64,000 nucleotides of DNA from Spartobacteria bacterium UBA695 (GTDB taxonomy: Bacteria; Verrucomicrobiota; Verrucomicrobiia; Chthoniobacterales; Chthoniobacteraceae): the NCBI GenBank assembly GCA_002298145.1, contig DBMP01000009.1:1-64000 (forward strand), in the 5' to 3' direction. Under the pieces are notes generated by a model, which saw only the letters and a program-made list of their open reading frames with translations, was not told the DNA's origin and did no database searches. The position numbers were made by a program, and so were the translations under genes. This document shows positions 35,801 through 44,622 of the stretch, in pieces (the first letter of the stretch is position 1; the number at the start of each line of letters is the position of its first letter).

Positions 35801-36338
35801 TCGGCTCCTGGTTGACGAAGGTTTTATTCGTGGAGCCGAGGTCGCGCAGGATGAACTTGCCCCCCTGCTGGATGAACTGGGCGTGGTGGCCGGAAACCGA
35901 GGGGTCTTTGATCCGCACGTCGTTGTCGGACTTCCAGCCGACGGTGGTGGCTCCCTCAAACTGGACGATATCGGTGTCGCCCTCCGGGGTGGCCAGGGCG
36001 AGGCGGCCGCGCAGGCGCGCTTCGATGGCCGCTTTGCCCTCCCCGGGGTCGCTTTCCAGAAAGAGGCCCTCGATCTTGCCGAAACGGACGGAGTCGCCCT
36101 CTTTGAGGCCCGCTTCGAAAATCGCCACGCCGTTGACCCAGCATTTGTTGGCCGAGCCCAAGTCGCGCAATTTATACGCGCCGTTCTCAAAAATGATCTC
36201 TGCATGGCGCGGGGAGACTGAGGGGGCTTTGAGCGGGAACGCGTTTTCAGCCGCCTCGCCGATGGTAAGCGGCTGGTTCTGGGGTACTCCGTGGGAGATG
36301 ATGCCCGATCCGGGAATGTGTACGAAAAGTGTGGCCAT
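32868..36338 (-). CDS. FHA-FHA-coiled coil-response regulator protein
   Basis: An 1156-residue multidomain protein. Two FHA domains (about residues 20-95 and 130-205) carry SPRHAEI, LRDLGSANKCWVNG, SGHHAQF and LRDLGSTNKTFVN, so both look able to bind phosphothreonine. About 600 residues of Glu/Lys/Ala-rich coiled coil follow, then a Pro/Ala linker with MPTLSMPTVSMPTVQMPSI repeats and a helical bundle. A C-terminal receiver domain has FAIDDDPDAR, the phospho-acceptor VLIDVGLPDI and AKPFNLL. The receiver at the C-terminus and FHA at the N-terminus suggest a scaffold joining Ser/Thr kinase and two-component signals. No kinase is in the window. Confidence 0.88.
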   Translation of the reverse strand: MATLFVHIPGSGIISHGVPQNQPLTIGEAAENAFPLKAPSVSPRHAEIIFENGAYKLRDLGSANKCWVNGVAIFEAGLKEGDSVRFGKIEGLFLESDPGEGKAAIEARLRGRLALATPEGDTDIVQFEGATTVGWKSDNDVRIKDPSVSGHHAQFIQQGGKFILRDLGSTNKTFVNQEPISEREVQDGDIVQFGAVRGTLTIHYGLQRQAGGGVSDAEAKGLADEVEKLKKETETLAKERDGLEFHNKALAAQLKDAEEQLDQLQTETESNRKVIDLKEKSIATALSIAGARVTALEESLKAAEEKAAKAERELQNAKGQVEALSGDQTGQQQKIASLMQARDTLRAEKEQFSTQLAAAQAQVEAETKAAAESVRKQKEAAARLLEQENAIGELKSEIDGLKAKLDAALAKRDETLQRLENASRDRERDQSQATEEVAAAEARAAKAEKEAKEARDAVELTARQLRDSNALISTLSGDQTGDRQQIASLTQDRDSIQQEKDRLATQLTEARAETEKAAKERDELRKSLDEATSRVKILAADCDGFKSFEKSLQQRIEELSRERDLAKASATDLQAQIDLLCTENDEVRAEVKETQVKLDAMAKERDAAKVAEAAHQGKLDAMTEERDEAKAASVTLQAKVDSVSKERDEARATVTETEAKLTAMTQERNAAKISNAELESKLAAATRDGASSQSTASDLQDRLAALSKERDLLKTSLAEAQAKAAADARDLDAAKASSGELRGQLENLLREHRSAQGAESGLQAQLEGLTRERDALKTEVATAAEKLSLAQSEIAALAARPAAPVAAPAPVPAPVATPAAPVQAPAPTPMPTLSMPTVSMPTVQMPSIPLRPAPVATPAPAAPAAASFPPVPKLSLAQEEPLAPSAATAADPRHSLIEIAPPAHDPGMVSTRPGPVFGGGAPDLKKILETAPEALNSMRRSLHAFIKNQMELSLLEEFQVGLHCMAEETRRANVTPVATLSNALEMLVDDLKKIPGQINPSSLRTVSQAVDFLVTLIHEKNLSLTQDPSQARLFAIDDDPDARKTILAALETLRLNVSSAVDAKGALAAFEREQYDLVLIDVGLPDINGFELCTRLRKLPNYKKVPVVFITGAVTVQNRVQSSLSGGNDFIAKPFNLLELGVKALIWIFKGQIGLV

Positions 36339-36408
36339 GAGGGATAACTACCGGGGGATATGACGGCTCATGAAAAGGGAGGTCGTAAAATCGAGTTTGT
36401 GAAGCAGG

Positions 36409-38094
36409 TTACGTGCCCTCGCGGCCCGGGGCAACTCTCAAACGATTCATATTGCAGCCTGCCGCGCACAAAATCAGCCCCAGGGCGAGCTGCGCGCCCA
36501 GCATCCCGAGGCACAAGCCGGAGGGGCTTTGCGGGTTGACCATCTGGAGGATTTCGTAAAAGCGGGTCCCCTCCATCGACTGGAGGTACGCGCCGGAGCC
36601 CCAGTAAAGCGGCGAGAGAGGCCGCAGCGTCCAGCTCAGCCACTCGGGCGGGGCCAGGAGGACGCCCGCAAAGGGGAGCTGTAAGGCCGCCAGCCCGAAG
36701 CAGAGCTGCCGCGCCCGCCCAGCCGTCCGTGCAAAGCTGGAAAGGGCCAGGCACATCGCGGCGAAAGCGCCGTTGGCCAGGGCCAGCACGCCCGCCTGCC
36801 ACCCGAGCGCGCCCGGCATCCGGCAAACTTCGTGGATAAAAACCCCCATCCAAAGCGCCTGAAGCACCACCCACGGCAGCAAAAAGGCGGCCTTGCTGGC
36901 GACGTAGGCCCCGACGCGCAGGCCTCGGAATTTCTCGCGTTCGAGGAACCCGCGCTCCCCGGCAACCTCGCTTGAGGCAATGCGGGCGGTCAGGAAGGCG
37001 AGCAGGACGAACTGGGCCAACACAAGGCCGTTGGCCAACCCCACGCCGTAGGTGGCATCGACGGCCAGGAGGGCGTTCTCGCGGATCTGCGCGGCCACGT
37101 CGCCCCGCAGCGCCCCGGCCAGGCCGACGAACCTCGGCAGCCCGTCCATGGCGAACACTGCCGCGGCCAGGGGAAACGCCAGGGCCAGGGTGACCTCGCG
37201 CCCGAGTTCGGCCCGGTCGCGCAAGAGGGCTTCGCCACGCCGCCGCAACAGCCCGAGCCCCTGCCTCAGCGCGCCCGGCCGCCCCAGCCGCGAGGGGGCG
37301 TCGCAGCCCTCGGCTCCGGAGGGAAGCAGGCGGCGATAAGCCTCGCCGTGTTTTTCCCAGGACCCGTGCCACTGCCCGGCGTCCCGCACGGCAAGCTGCG
37401 CCCAGAGCGCCCCGGGGGCTTCGATCTGAAAATAATGAGCCAGGCCACCCGGCGCGCCATGGTAGGCCAGGTGGCCGCCGCAGAGCACGAGCACGGTATC
37501 GAAGTCCCCCAGCCGGTCCAGGGCCTCGGTAACGCGCACGATGGCGATCCGCAGCTCCACGGCGAGGGTGCGCAGGAGGCGGTCGAACCCGGGATCGCTC
37601 CCGGCGTCGTCCCGCTCATCCCAGAGGAGCAGCCCCGGGGAACCGGCCAGCTCGAGGGCCAGCTCCAGCCGCCGCCGCTGCCCGCGCGAAAGCGTCCCAC
37701 CCCGGCTCTCCCCGGCCTCCGCCAGCTCCACTCGGCGCAAAAGGGCCTCGGTCTGCTCGGAAAGATCCGCCGCAGAGGCGACGACGCGCAGCCGCAACGC
37801 CCCGGAAATCTGTTCGCGAACCGTCAACCAGCTCGCTGCCCGGTCATGGCCAAAATTCAGCGCCGGATGGTACGCCACGGAGGGAGCCGGAGCCGCTCCC
37901 GTCCAGATCACTTCGCCAAAAGTGGGAACCCGCACGCCTGCGAGGACCTGCAATAAAAGGCTCTTGCCCGAGCCGGGGGGGCCCACCAAGGCCGCCACCT
38001 CGCCAGGAAAAAAAACGGCGCTGACATCCCCCAAAAGGACTCGTTCCTGGGGAAGGGCCGCCGCCAAAAGCGAAACATCGTGGAGTTCGAACAC
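36409..38094 (-). CDS. ABCG-like half transporter (ATPase plus membrane domain)
   Basis: A 561-residue protein with an N-terminal ATPase and C-terminal ABC2-type membrane domain, the ABCG order. Walker A is GPPGSGKS, the signature is LSRGQRRR and Walker B is GLLLWDERDDAGSDP, where the usual DEPTSGLD loop is altered. About six transmembrane segments follow from residue 300 (EVTLALAFPLAAAVFAM, LVLAQFVLLAFLTARI and others). It probably works as a homodimer exporting an unknown lipid or other hydrophobic compound. The next gene, 70 bp upstream on the same strand, is the FHA protein. Confidence 0.85.
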   Translation of the reverse strand: MFELHDVSLLAAALPQERVLLGDVSAVFFPGEVAALVGPPGSGKSLLLQVLAGVRVPTFGEVIWTGAAPAPSVAYHPALNFGHDRAASWLTVREQISGALRLRVVASAADLSEQTEALLRRVELAEAGESRGGTLSRGQRRRLELALELAGSPGLLLWDERDDAGSDPGFDRLLRTLAVELRIAIVRVTEALDRLGDFDTVLVLCGGHLAYHGAPGGLAHYFQIEAPGALWAQLAVRDAGQWHGSWEKHGEAYRRLLPSGAEGCDAPSRLGRPGALRQGLGLLRRRGEALLRDRAELGREVTLALAFPLAAAVFAMDGLPRFVGLAGALRGDVAAQIRENALLAVDATYGVGLANGLVLAQFVLLAFLTARIASSEVAGERGFLEREKFRGLRVGAYVASKAAFLLPWVVLQALWMGVFIHEVCRMPGALGWQAGVLALANGAFAAMCLALSSFARTAGRARQLCFGLAALQLPFAGVLLAPPEWLSWTLRPLSPLYWGSGAYLQSMEGTRFYEILQMVNPQSPSGLCLGMLGAQLALGLILCAAGCNMNRLRVAPGREGT

Positions 38095-38173
38095 GCGCCT
38101 TACCCTAGAGAGGTAGGCGCGCCCGGTGCAAGTCCCGGCTTAGCGGCTGGTTGAAAAACTAGGGAACCAAAGG

Positions 38174-38458
38174 CTAGGGCGATACCTGTTCGTCCGGGTC
38201 CGGCGCGGCGGCTGCCGGGCGGGGATGGTTGTAGACATCCTCGGCCAGGCGGAAAAGCCCGTAGATCAGCGCGGCGGGCTTGATCACCGTCAGCACCAGG
38301 CTGGCCAACGCCGCCATCACCAACCGCAACGGCAGCTGGGCCAGCAAAAAGCCAATCCCCAGGCTAAAAAGCGCCGCCTTCTCGGGATGCTCGCGGATGC
38401 ATTTGGCCGTTTTCTCCACCGTTTCCCCACACTTGGGGCAGAAGATCTTGCGTTCCAT
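38174..38458 (-). CDS. Small zinc-ribbon-like membrane protein
   Basis: A 94-residue protein starting MERKIFCPKCGETV, half of a zinc ribbon, with another Cys at residue 20. Two hydrophobic segments follow (FSLGIGFLLAQLPLRLVMA and ALASLVLTVIKPAALIYGLF), and a Pro/Ala/Asp tail is last. It is likely anchored in the inner membrane. The function is unknown. It lies 79 bp upstream of the ABC transporter on the same strand. Confidence 0.6.
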   Translation of the reverse strand: MERKIFCPKCGETVEKTAKCIREHPEKAALFSLGIGFLLAQLPLRLVMAALASLVLTVIKPAALIYGLFRLAEDVYNHPRPAAAAPDPDEQVSP

Positions 38459-38595
38459 ACCCCTTAATTCGCACTCCCCTGCCAGGCCGGGCGCAAGGGA
38501 AACTTCCCGGGCCCCCTTATCCCGATTTGAGCCGTCATCGACAATTTACAAAAAGGAATTTCGAAAAACCCGAGTTTGCGTCTACCGTGTGCCCC

Positions 38596-39507
38596 GTGAA
38601 ACTGCTGCTTGTCGACGGCCCCTATTATGTATACCGCTCGTTTTTTGCCATCCGCGAACTCTCCAACTCGCGGGGCGAGCCGACGAACGCCATCTACGGC
38701 TTCGTCAAAGTGCTCCGAAAAATGATCCGAGACATCTCCCCGGACCTGGTCGCCGTCTGCTGGGACGAAGGCCTCCCGCCCCGGCGCACCCAGCTGCAAC
38801 CCAATTACAAAGCCCAGCGCCCGGAAATGCCCGAGCTGATGCGCCCGCAGCTGGCCCCCATCCGGCGGCTCGTCCCCCTGATGGGCATCGCCAGCCTGCG
38901 CATGCCCGACACCGAAGCCGACGACCTCATCGCCTCCTACGCCTGCGAAGCCCAGCGGCGCGGCATGGAAGTGGTCGTAGCCACCAACGACAAGGACCTC
39001 TTCCAGCTCGTCAACGGCAGCATCCGAGTCTACTCCACCAACAAGACCGACCTCGCCTCGCCCAAGGACGGCTTCGCGCTCCTCGGCGGGGACTACGTGC
39101 GGGCCAAGTGGGGCGTCGAGCCCGAGCAGATCGGCGACGTCCTCTGCCTGGTTGGCGACTCCGCTGACAACATCCCAGGCGTCCCCGGCCTGGGGCCCAA
39201 GCGGGCGGCCGCGCTCATTGGGCAATACGGCAACATCGCCGCGCTGCTCAACCAAGCCGAATCCATCCCCAACGAAACCCTCCGCGAAAAAGTGCGGGCC
39301 GGGCGCGAGCAAATTCTGGAGAACCAAGTCATGATCCAGCTCGACACCTGCCTCCCCCTGCCCGCCCCTCTGGACGAGCTGACCCTGTGCCCCCGTTACC
39401 CCGAGTTGCTGGCCGAGCTGGAGCCGTGGGAATTCAAATCGCTAACCCAGGAAATCCGCGACGAAGCCGCCAAGACAGCCCGGCCCACTCAAGGCGAGCT
39501 GTTTTAA
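38596..39507 (+). CDS. Stand-alone 5'-3' exonuclease (PolA N-terminal type)
   Basis: A 303-residue protein equal to the 5'-nuclease domain of DNA polymerase I without the polymerase. Motifs include LLLVDGPYYVYRSFFAI, VAVCWDEG, the metal-site acids MPDTEADDLIASYA and VVATNDKDLFQLV, and the helix-3-turn-helix GDSADNIPGVPGLGPKRAA. It should remove RNA primers or flaps. I chose the GTG at 38596, because the motif begins immediately after it; the longer frame from 38527 adds 23 non-conserved residues. The last codons precede the polysaccharide locus. Confidence 0.92.
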   Translation: MKLLLVDGPYYVYRSFFAIRELSNSRGEPTNAIYGFVKVLRKMIRDISPDLVAVCWDEGLPPRRTQLQPNYKAQRPEMPELMRPQLAPIRRLVPLMGIASLRMPDTEADDLIASYACEAQRRGMEVVVATNDKDLFQLVNGSIRVYSTNKTDLASPKDGFALLGGDYVRAKWGVEPEQIGDVLCLVGDSADNIPGVPGLGPKRAAALIGQYGNIAALLNQAESIPNETLREKVRAGREQILENQVMIQLDTCLPLPAPLDELTLCPRYPELLAELEPWEFKSLTQEIRDEAAKTARPTQGELF

Positions 39508-39559
39508 CAAAAGCCATTGCGGAACGTTTCCCATTGTGACACCCTCCATCGAGAGATCC

Positions 39560-41143
39560 ATGGATTCCAAGAAATTAAAGCGCCTAACAGAGTGTATAAC
39601 AATCGTTATAACTATCGTTGTCGGTGCGCTGCTCTCCATATACGTCGGGGGAGCCGCCGGAGCCGGTTCCAAAGCGCCATTCATGATTATTGGAGCCATC
39701 GTGGCGATGGGCATCGCCATGATGATGCAGTCACGGATCTGGCTTTTGATTCCGCTATCCTGGGGCATGACCGGCCAGTTGGTCGGGTTGCCCGGATCCT
39801 TCCCTCTGCGAGACGTAATCATCATCTACGTCTTCATGATTTTTTTGGGGCTGCGGGCGCTTAAACTCGTTCGGACAAAGGCAGCCTATAACTGGCTGGA
39901 TTATTTGCTGTTTCTTAATCTTGCTTACCTAGCAACCACATATCTGCGGAATCCTGTCGGTACCGAATCCATGGGACTCAATCTGATCGGTGGGAAACCT
40001 TACTTTGAAGCAGTTTTTGCCACCATGGGTTTTTGGGTCATCAGCCATGTACAGATTCCCTCTAAATTTGCCTGGAAATTTCCCCTCATCGTCATGGCAG
40101 GGGCTTTATTTACTTCCGCCATCAGCTTCATCACGTTCTGCATTCCATCCACCGTCCCTATTGTTGCCCGCATTTACACCGGCATCGATACCTCAAGTTA
40201 CGCTGAGACGATGAGCAGCGGAGGAACCGATTACATACAACGCCCAGCTTTTTTTGCAGACCTTGGGAAGGGCATTCTGCTTACCTTATATTCCTGGTTC
40301 TCACCCTTTTCAACACTCAACCCGTTCCACATTTTCCGTTTTGCCCTCACCGTGTTATCGGTGCTCGCAATTCTAAAATCTGGGTTTCGATCCTCGTTGA
40401 TGGGTGCCGCCGGTTTCTTTTTTGTCGCCTGCTATTTCCGGCACGGTTTTTCGAGCATTTTCAGGGCTGCGCTCACCATAGTGCCGGTGCTGGGATTGAT
40501 CATCGCATTGCAGGGGACGGTGATCAATATGCCTCCCGCTATGCAACGCACCCTCTCGTTTTTGCCAGCCAAGTGGGATCAAAGCGTTATCGAAAACGCT
40601 CAGGACTCAAACGACTGGCGGCTTGAAATATGGCAAAACGTTTGGTCTTCAGGCCACAAATACATCAATAATTGGTGGTTTGGAGACGGCTTTGGCATGA
40701 CGCGCACCCAGCTAAAGGAGGCGGGACAGTACGCGCAAGAGGCCCAGGAAAACCTCACCGTCGCGGGGGATTATCACAGCCTGCCGCTGTCGGCTATCCA
40801 TACCGTCGGTTACGTGGGGTTCGTTATATTCCTAGTCCTCTATTTCGCCATCGCGTGGGAATCCAGCCTCCTGATCTCAGCGTGCAAGGGAACACCCTTC
40901 TTTGCCATCGCGCTTTTTATTGGCATTCCACTGATTTTCGCACCACTTCCCACGTTGATCCTGACCGGCTTCTTTAAATATGAATTTGTAAACTCGATTA
41001 TGTCCGTAGCCATGCTGCGGCTTATTCGCCGTTCCTTGGAAACATATCTTCAAAACCAGGCCGCAGCCAAGCACCCGGCCCATAAAGAACTTTTCGGAGC
41101 GGATCCCTTCGCGCCCAAAATTATAACACGTCACCAGTCATGA
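39560..41143 (+). CDS. O-antigen polymerase/ligase-like membrane protein (Wzy/WaaL)
   Basis: A 527-residue protein with about 11 hydrophobic segments, for example AFMIIGAIVAMGIAM-like stretches near residues 30-50 and several more to residue 480. A long periplasmic loop around residues 330-410 contains WRLEIWQNVWSSGHKYI and GDYHSLPLSAIHTVGYVG, the pattern of Wzy_C/O-antigen ligase proteins. It should polymerise or transfer lipid-linked glycans in the periplasm. I chose the ATG at 39560; a GTG at 39536 would add eight residues. It overlaps rfbF by 4 bp, so it belongs to the same operon. Confidence 0.8.
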   Translation: MDSKKLKRLTECITIVITIVVGALLSIYVGGAAGAGSKAPFMIIGAIVAMGIAMMMQSRIWLLIPLSWGMTGQLVGLPGSFPLRDVIIIYVFMIFLGLRALKLVRTKAAYNWLDYLLFLNLAYLATTYLRNPVGTESMGLNLIGGKPYFEAVFATMGFWVISHVQIPSKFAWKFPLIVMAGALFTSAISFITFCIPSTVPIVARIYTGIDTSSYAETMSSGGTDYIQRPAFFADLGKGILLTLYSWFSPFSTLNPFHIFRFALTVLSVLAILKSGFRSSLMGAAGFFFVACYFRHGFSSIFRAALTIVPVLGLIIALQGTVINMPPAMQRTLSFLPAKWDQSVIENAQDSNDWRLEIWQNVWSSGHKYINNWWFGDGFGMTRTQLKEAGQYAQEAQENLTVAGDYHSLPLSAIHTVGYVGFVIFLVLYFAIAWESSLLISACKGTPFFAIALFIGIPLIFAPLPTLILTGFFKYEFVNSIMSVAMLRLIRRSLETYLQNQAAAKHPAHKELFGADPFAPKIITRHQS

Positions 41144-41922
41144 AAGTCGTCATTCTCTGCGGTGGAAAAGGAACTCGTTTGCGTGAAGAAACCGAATACC
41201 GTCCTAAACCGATGGTACCCATCGGGGGACGCCCTATCCTATGGCATATTATGAAGACCTATGCCACCCATGGGTTCAAAGACTTTATTTTGTGCCTCGG
41301 GTACAAAGGAAATATTATCAAAGAATACTTCCGGAATTACCAATGGATGTCCACCGACGTCACCCTGCGGCTGGGAGAAGAGCCGTGCCTCCACTTCCAC
41401 GATAAGCATGATGAAGAGAGCTGGACGGTCACCCTGGCTGAAACTGGCGAAGAAACCATGACCGGTGGACGCATCGAGCGCATCCGCAGACACCTGGGCG
41501 ATGACGAAGAGTTTTTTCTGACCTACGGCGACGGCGTCAGCTCGGTAGACATCAGCGCGGAACTTGCCTTCCACCGATGCCATAAAAGCCTCCTGACATT
41601 GACCGCCGTCCACCCTCCGGGACGTTTCGGCGAATTGACCTTGGGCGAAGAGAACTCCGTAAAGACCTTCAATGAAAAGCCCCAGATCGAGGCGGGATGG
41701 ATTAACGGAGGTTATTTTATCGCATCAACAAAGATCTTCGATTACCTGCAAAACGCCGACAACGTCATGTTCGAACAGGAACCGATGCGGCAAATCGCAG
41801 CCGCCGGGGGAATCAAAGCCTTCAAGCATTCGGGCTTCTGGTACCCAATGGACACCTATCAGGAAAACCTGTTCCTGAACCGTCTCTGGAACGAGGGAAA
41901 AGCGCCCTGGAAAGTCTGGTGA
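41140..41922 (+). CDS. rfbF: Glucose-1-phosphate cytidylyltransferase
   Basis: A 260-residue nucleotidyltransferase making CDP-glucose from CTP and glucose-1-phosphate. Motifs are VVILCGGKGTRLREETEYRP, PIGGRPILWHIM and LTYGDGVSSVD, with the C-terminal SGFWYPMDTYQE typical of RfbF/DdhA. Length is normal. This is step one of CDP-3,6-dideoxyhexose synthesis and is followed directly by genes for the next two steps. Start overlaps the polymerase stop as ATGA. Confidence 0.96.
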   Translation: MKVVILCGGKGTRLREETEYRPKPMVPIGGRPILWHIMKTYATHGFKDFILCLGYKGNIIKEYFRNYQWMSTDVTLRLGEEPCLHFHDKHDEESWTVTLAETGEETMTGGRIERIRRHLGDDEEFFLTYGDGVSSVDISAELAFHRCHKSLLTLTAVHPPGRFGELTLGEENSVKTFNEKPQIEAGWINGGYFIASTKIFDYLQNADNVMFEQEPMRQIAAAGGIKAFKHSGFWYPMDTYQENLFLNRLWNEGKAPWKVW

Positions 41923-41979
41923 TCTTTAGTTGACCATTCCAACCCTCGACTCCGTCTGCCAACCCCTTTCAAATCCTCC

Positions 41980-43128
41980 ATGGCGTGCCCAAACTCGATC
42001 TCCAATTCAACCGCAGCAGCATTGGTTCCGTTCCGGGATACCTTCTCGGGCAAAACGGTTCTCGTAACCGGCCATACGGGTTTCAAAGGATCGTGGCTTT
42101 GCGAATGGCTGCTCCAGCTGGGCGCCGACGTCCACGGGTTTTCCCTCACACCGGAAAGCACCCCGGCACTGTTTGATCAACTCGGACTCGCCGACCGCCT
42201 CCATCACCAGATCGGCGACATCCGCGACGCCGCGCTATTGCGACATGCAGTGGAAGCCGTTCAGCCCGATTTCGTCTTTCACCTCGCCGCGCAACCGCTC
42301 GTTCGGCTCTCCTACGACCGGCCCGTGGAAACCTACGCTGCCAATGTGATGGGAACCGTCCACCTCCTGGACGCCTTGCGTTCGCTTCGGAAACCGTGCG
42401 CCGCAGTCTTCATCACCACCGACAAGTGCTACGAAAACCGGGAATGGATCTACGGCTACCGCGAAGAAGACCCCATGGGCGGCTTCGACCCGTACAGCTC
42501 CAGCAAGGGAATGGCCGAACTGGCCATCGCCGCCTACCGCCGGTCCTTTTTCCAAAACCACCCCGTTAAAATCGCCAGCGCCCGCGCGGGCAACGTCATT
42601 GGCGGTGGCGACTGGGCCCTCGACCGCATCGTGCCCGACTGCATCCGAGCCCTGCACTGCACCGCCCCCATCGGCATCCGCAACCCCCACGCCACCCGCC
42701 CGTGGCAGCACGTTCTGGAACCCTTGAGCGGATATCTCTGGCTTGGCGCCCGCCTCGCTTCGCAGGAACAATGCGGGGGCCCGCTTTGCTCCGGCTTTAA
42801 CTTCGGCCCGGGACACGACGCCAACCGCACCGTGGGCGAACTCGTCCGGGAGATCCTCAAATCCTGGCCCGGCACCTGGACAGACCAGAGCGATCCCAAC
42901 GCCCTGCACGAAGCCAAGCTACTCCAGCTTTGCACCGACAAAGCCAGCGCCCTCCTGGGCTGGTCCCCCGCCTGGCCGTTTCCCCAAGCCATCGCCGAAA
43001 CCGTCCGCTGGTACCGCGAAACCGACGCCTGCCAGGGCGAACCCGCCCGGTTCCAATCCCTCACCCATCAACAGATCGCCGCCTACACGGCCTCAGCCCA
43101 AGCCGCAGGGATCGCCTGGGCCGTCTAA
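41980..43128 (+). CDS. rfbG: CDP-glucose 4,6-dehydratase
   Basis: A 382-residue SDR enzyme that converts CDP-glucose to CDP-4-keto-6-deoxyglucose. Nucleotide-binding motif VLVTGHTGFKGSWL begins at about residue 28. The catalytic Thr region is FITTDKCYENREW with DPYSSSKGMAE supplying Tyr and Lys, and RAGNVIGGGDWALDRIVPD is the family signature. The first 20 or so residues are an extension compared with most homologues, so a later start is possible. It acts directly after RfbF. Confidence 0.95.
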   Translation: MACPNSISNSTAAALVPFRDTFSGKTVLVTGHTGFKGSWLCEWLLQLGADVHGFSLTPESTPALFDQLGLADRLHHQIGDIRDAALLRHAVEAVQPDFVFHLAAQPLVRLSYDRPVETYAANVMGTVHLLDALRSLRKPCAAVFITTDKCYENREWIYGYREEDPMGGFDPYSSSKGMAELAIAAYRRSFFQNHPVKIASARAGNVIGGGDWALDRIVPDCIRALHCTAPIGIRNPHATRPWQHVLEPLSGYLWLGARLASQEQCGGPLCSGFNFGPGHDANRTVGELVREILKSWPGTWTDQSDPNALHEAKLLQLCTDKASALLGWSPAWPFPQAIAETVRWYRETDACQGEPARFQSLTHQQIAAYTASAQAAGIAWAV

Positions 43129-43134
43129 CCACTC

Positions 43135-44622
43135 ATGAACACCGCCGCCGAAATCAAAGCCGAAATTCTGCGCCTGACCCGCGACTACTCCGCCCTAATG
43201 CACCGGGCCAATCGCCCCGGGTCAGAAGCCGCCACCGAGTTTATCCCAGGCCAAACCACCGTGCCGTATGCCGGTCGGGTCTTTACCGAAGACGAAGTAG
43301 AAGCGGCCGTGAGTAGCACCCTTGATTTCTGGCTCACCCTCGGCCCCGAAGGCGCCGCCTTCGAAAAAGAGCTCGCCGGGATCCTGGGCGTCCGGCACAG
43401 CCTGCTCGTCAACTCCGGCTCCTCGGCCAACCTCGTCGCATTCGCCGCGCTGACCAGCCATAAACTCCCCGCCGAACGCCGCATCCGCCCCGGCGACGAA
43501 GTCATCACCTGCGCCGCAGGCTTCCCCACCACCGTCTCCCCGATCATCCAAAACGGCGCCATCCCCGTCTTCATCGACAATGACCCCGCCACCGGCAACG
43601 CCGACGTCACGCAGCTCGAAGCCGCCTACGTTCCCGGAAAAACCAAGGCCGTCATGATGGCCCACGCCCTGGGCAACCCCTTCGACCTCGCCACCGTTCT
43701 GGAATTCTGCCAGGCCCACAACCTCTGGCTCATCGAAGACAACTGCGACGCCCTCGGGTGCACCTACACCATGCCGCAGGAACGAGCCCAACGGCTAGGA
43801 ATCAAAGGCAACTCCCCCGAATTCGCCGACGACAGCCAAAACATCACCCGCTACACCGGCTCCTGGGGCGACATCTCCACCCAGTCCTTCTACCCTCCGC
43901 ACCACCTGACCCTCGGCGAAGGAGGTGCCGTCAACATCATCTCCAAACCGCAGCTCAAAACCTACGCCGAAAGCTTCCGCGACTGGGGGCGCGACTGCTG
44001 GTGCGCCAGCGGCATGGACGACACCTGCCACCGGCGCTTCGACTGGCAGCTCGGCGAACTCCCGCGCGGCTACGACCACAAATACATCTACAGCCACCTG
44101 GGCTACAACCTCAAGCCGCTCGACATCCAGGCCGCCATCGGCCGTCAGCAGCTCAAAAAGCTGCCCCGTTTCATCCAGACCCGCAAAGAAAACTGGGAAA
44201 CCCTGCGCCGCGGCCTGGCAGACCTGGAGGAATTTTTCGAATTCTCCCTGCCCACCCACGCCACCGGCTGGACCACCGACGGCTTCACCTGGGACCCCAG
44301 CGGCTGCCGCACCGACAACAGCTGGTTTGGCTTCCTGCTCCTCGTACGCGCCAGCGCCCCCTTCACCAACAGCCAGCTTGCCCGCGCCCTCGACGCCGCC
44401 AAAATCGGCAACCGGATGCTCTTTGGCGGCAACCTCGTCCGCCAGCCCGCCTTCATCCAACTGCGCAAAGACAACCCGGCCGCCTTCCGCATCGTGGGCG
44501 ACCTCAAAGGCGCCGACCGCATCATGAACCAAGCCCTCTTCCTGGGGACCTACCCCGGCCTCACCAAAGCGATGCTCGATTATGAAATCGAGGTCATCCG
44601 GGCCTTCTGCCGCTGCCAATGA
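43135..44622 (+). CDS. rfbH: CDP-4-keto-6-deoxyglucose 3-dehydrase (E1-type) RfbH
   Basis: A 495-residue PMP-dependent [2Fe-2S] enzyme that removes the 3-OH of the CDP-sugar. The fold is that of aminotransferases, but the usual PLP lysine is replaced by histidine in SFYPPHHLTLGEGGAV, the hallmark of this class. The cysteines in RDCWCASGMDDTC, with another upstream in NCDALGCTY, probably bind the iron-sulfur cluster. It is somewhat longer than typical RfbH (about 440). The reductase partner (DdhD/AscD) is not in the window and may be supplied elsewhere. It overlaps the next gene by 4 bp. Confidence 0.95.
   Translation: MNTAAEIKAEILRLTRDYSALMHRANRPGSEAATEFIPGQTTVPYAGRVFTEDEVEAAVSSTLDFWLTLGPEGAAFEKELAGILGVRHSLLVNSGSSANLVAFAALTSHKLPAERRIRPGDEVITCAAGFPTTVSPIIQNGAIPVFIDNDPATGNADVTQLEAAYVPGKTKAVMMAHALGNPFDLATVLEFCQAHNLWLIEDNCDALGCTYTMPQERAQRLGIKGNSPEFADDSQNITRYTGSWGDISTQSFYPPHHLTLGEGGAVNIISKPQLKTYAESFRDWGRDCWCASGMDDTCHRRFDWQLGELPRGYDHKYIYSHLGYNLKPLDIQAAIGRQQLKKLPRFIQTRKENWETLRRGLADLEEFFEFSLPTHATGWTTDGFTWDPSGCRTDNSWFGFLLLVRASAPFTNSQLARALDAAKIGNRMLFGGNLVRQPAFIQLRKDNPAAFRIVGDLKGADRIMNQALFLGTYPGLTKAMLDYEIEVIRAFCRCQ

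Noticed and set aside
33499..36221. Very long plus-strand frames opposite the FHA gene
   Set aside because: They arise from the biased codon use of the coiled coil on the other strand; no domain is present.
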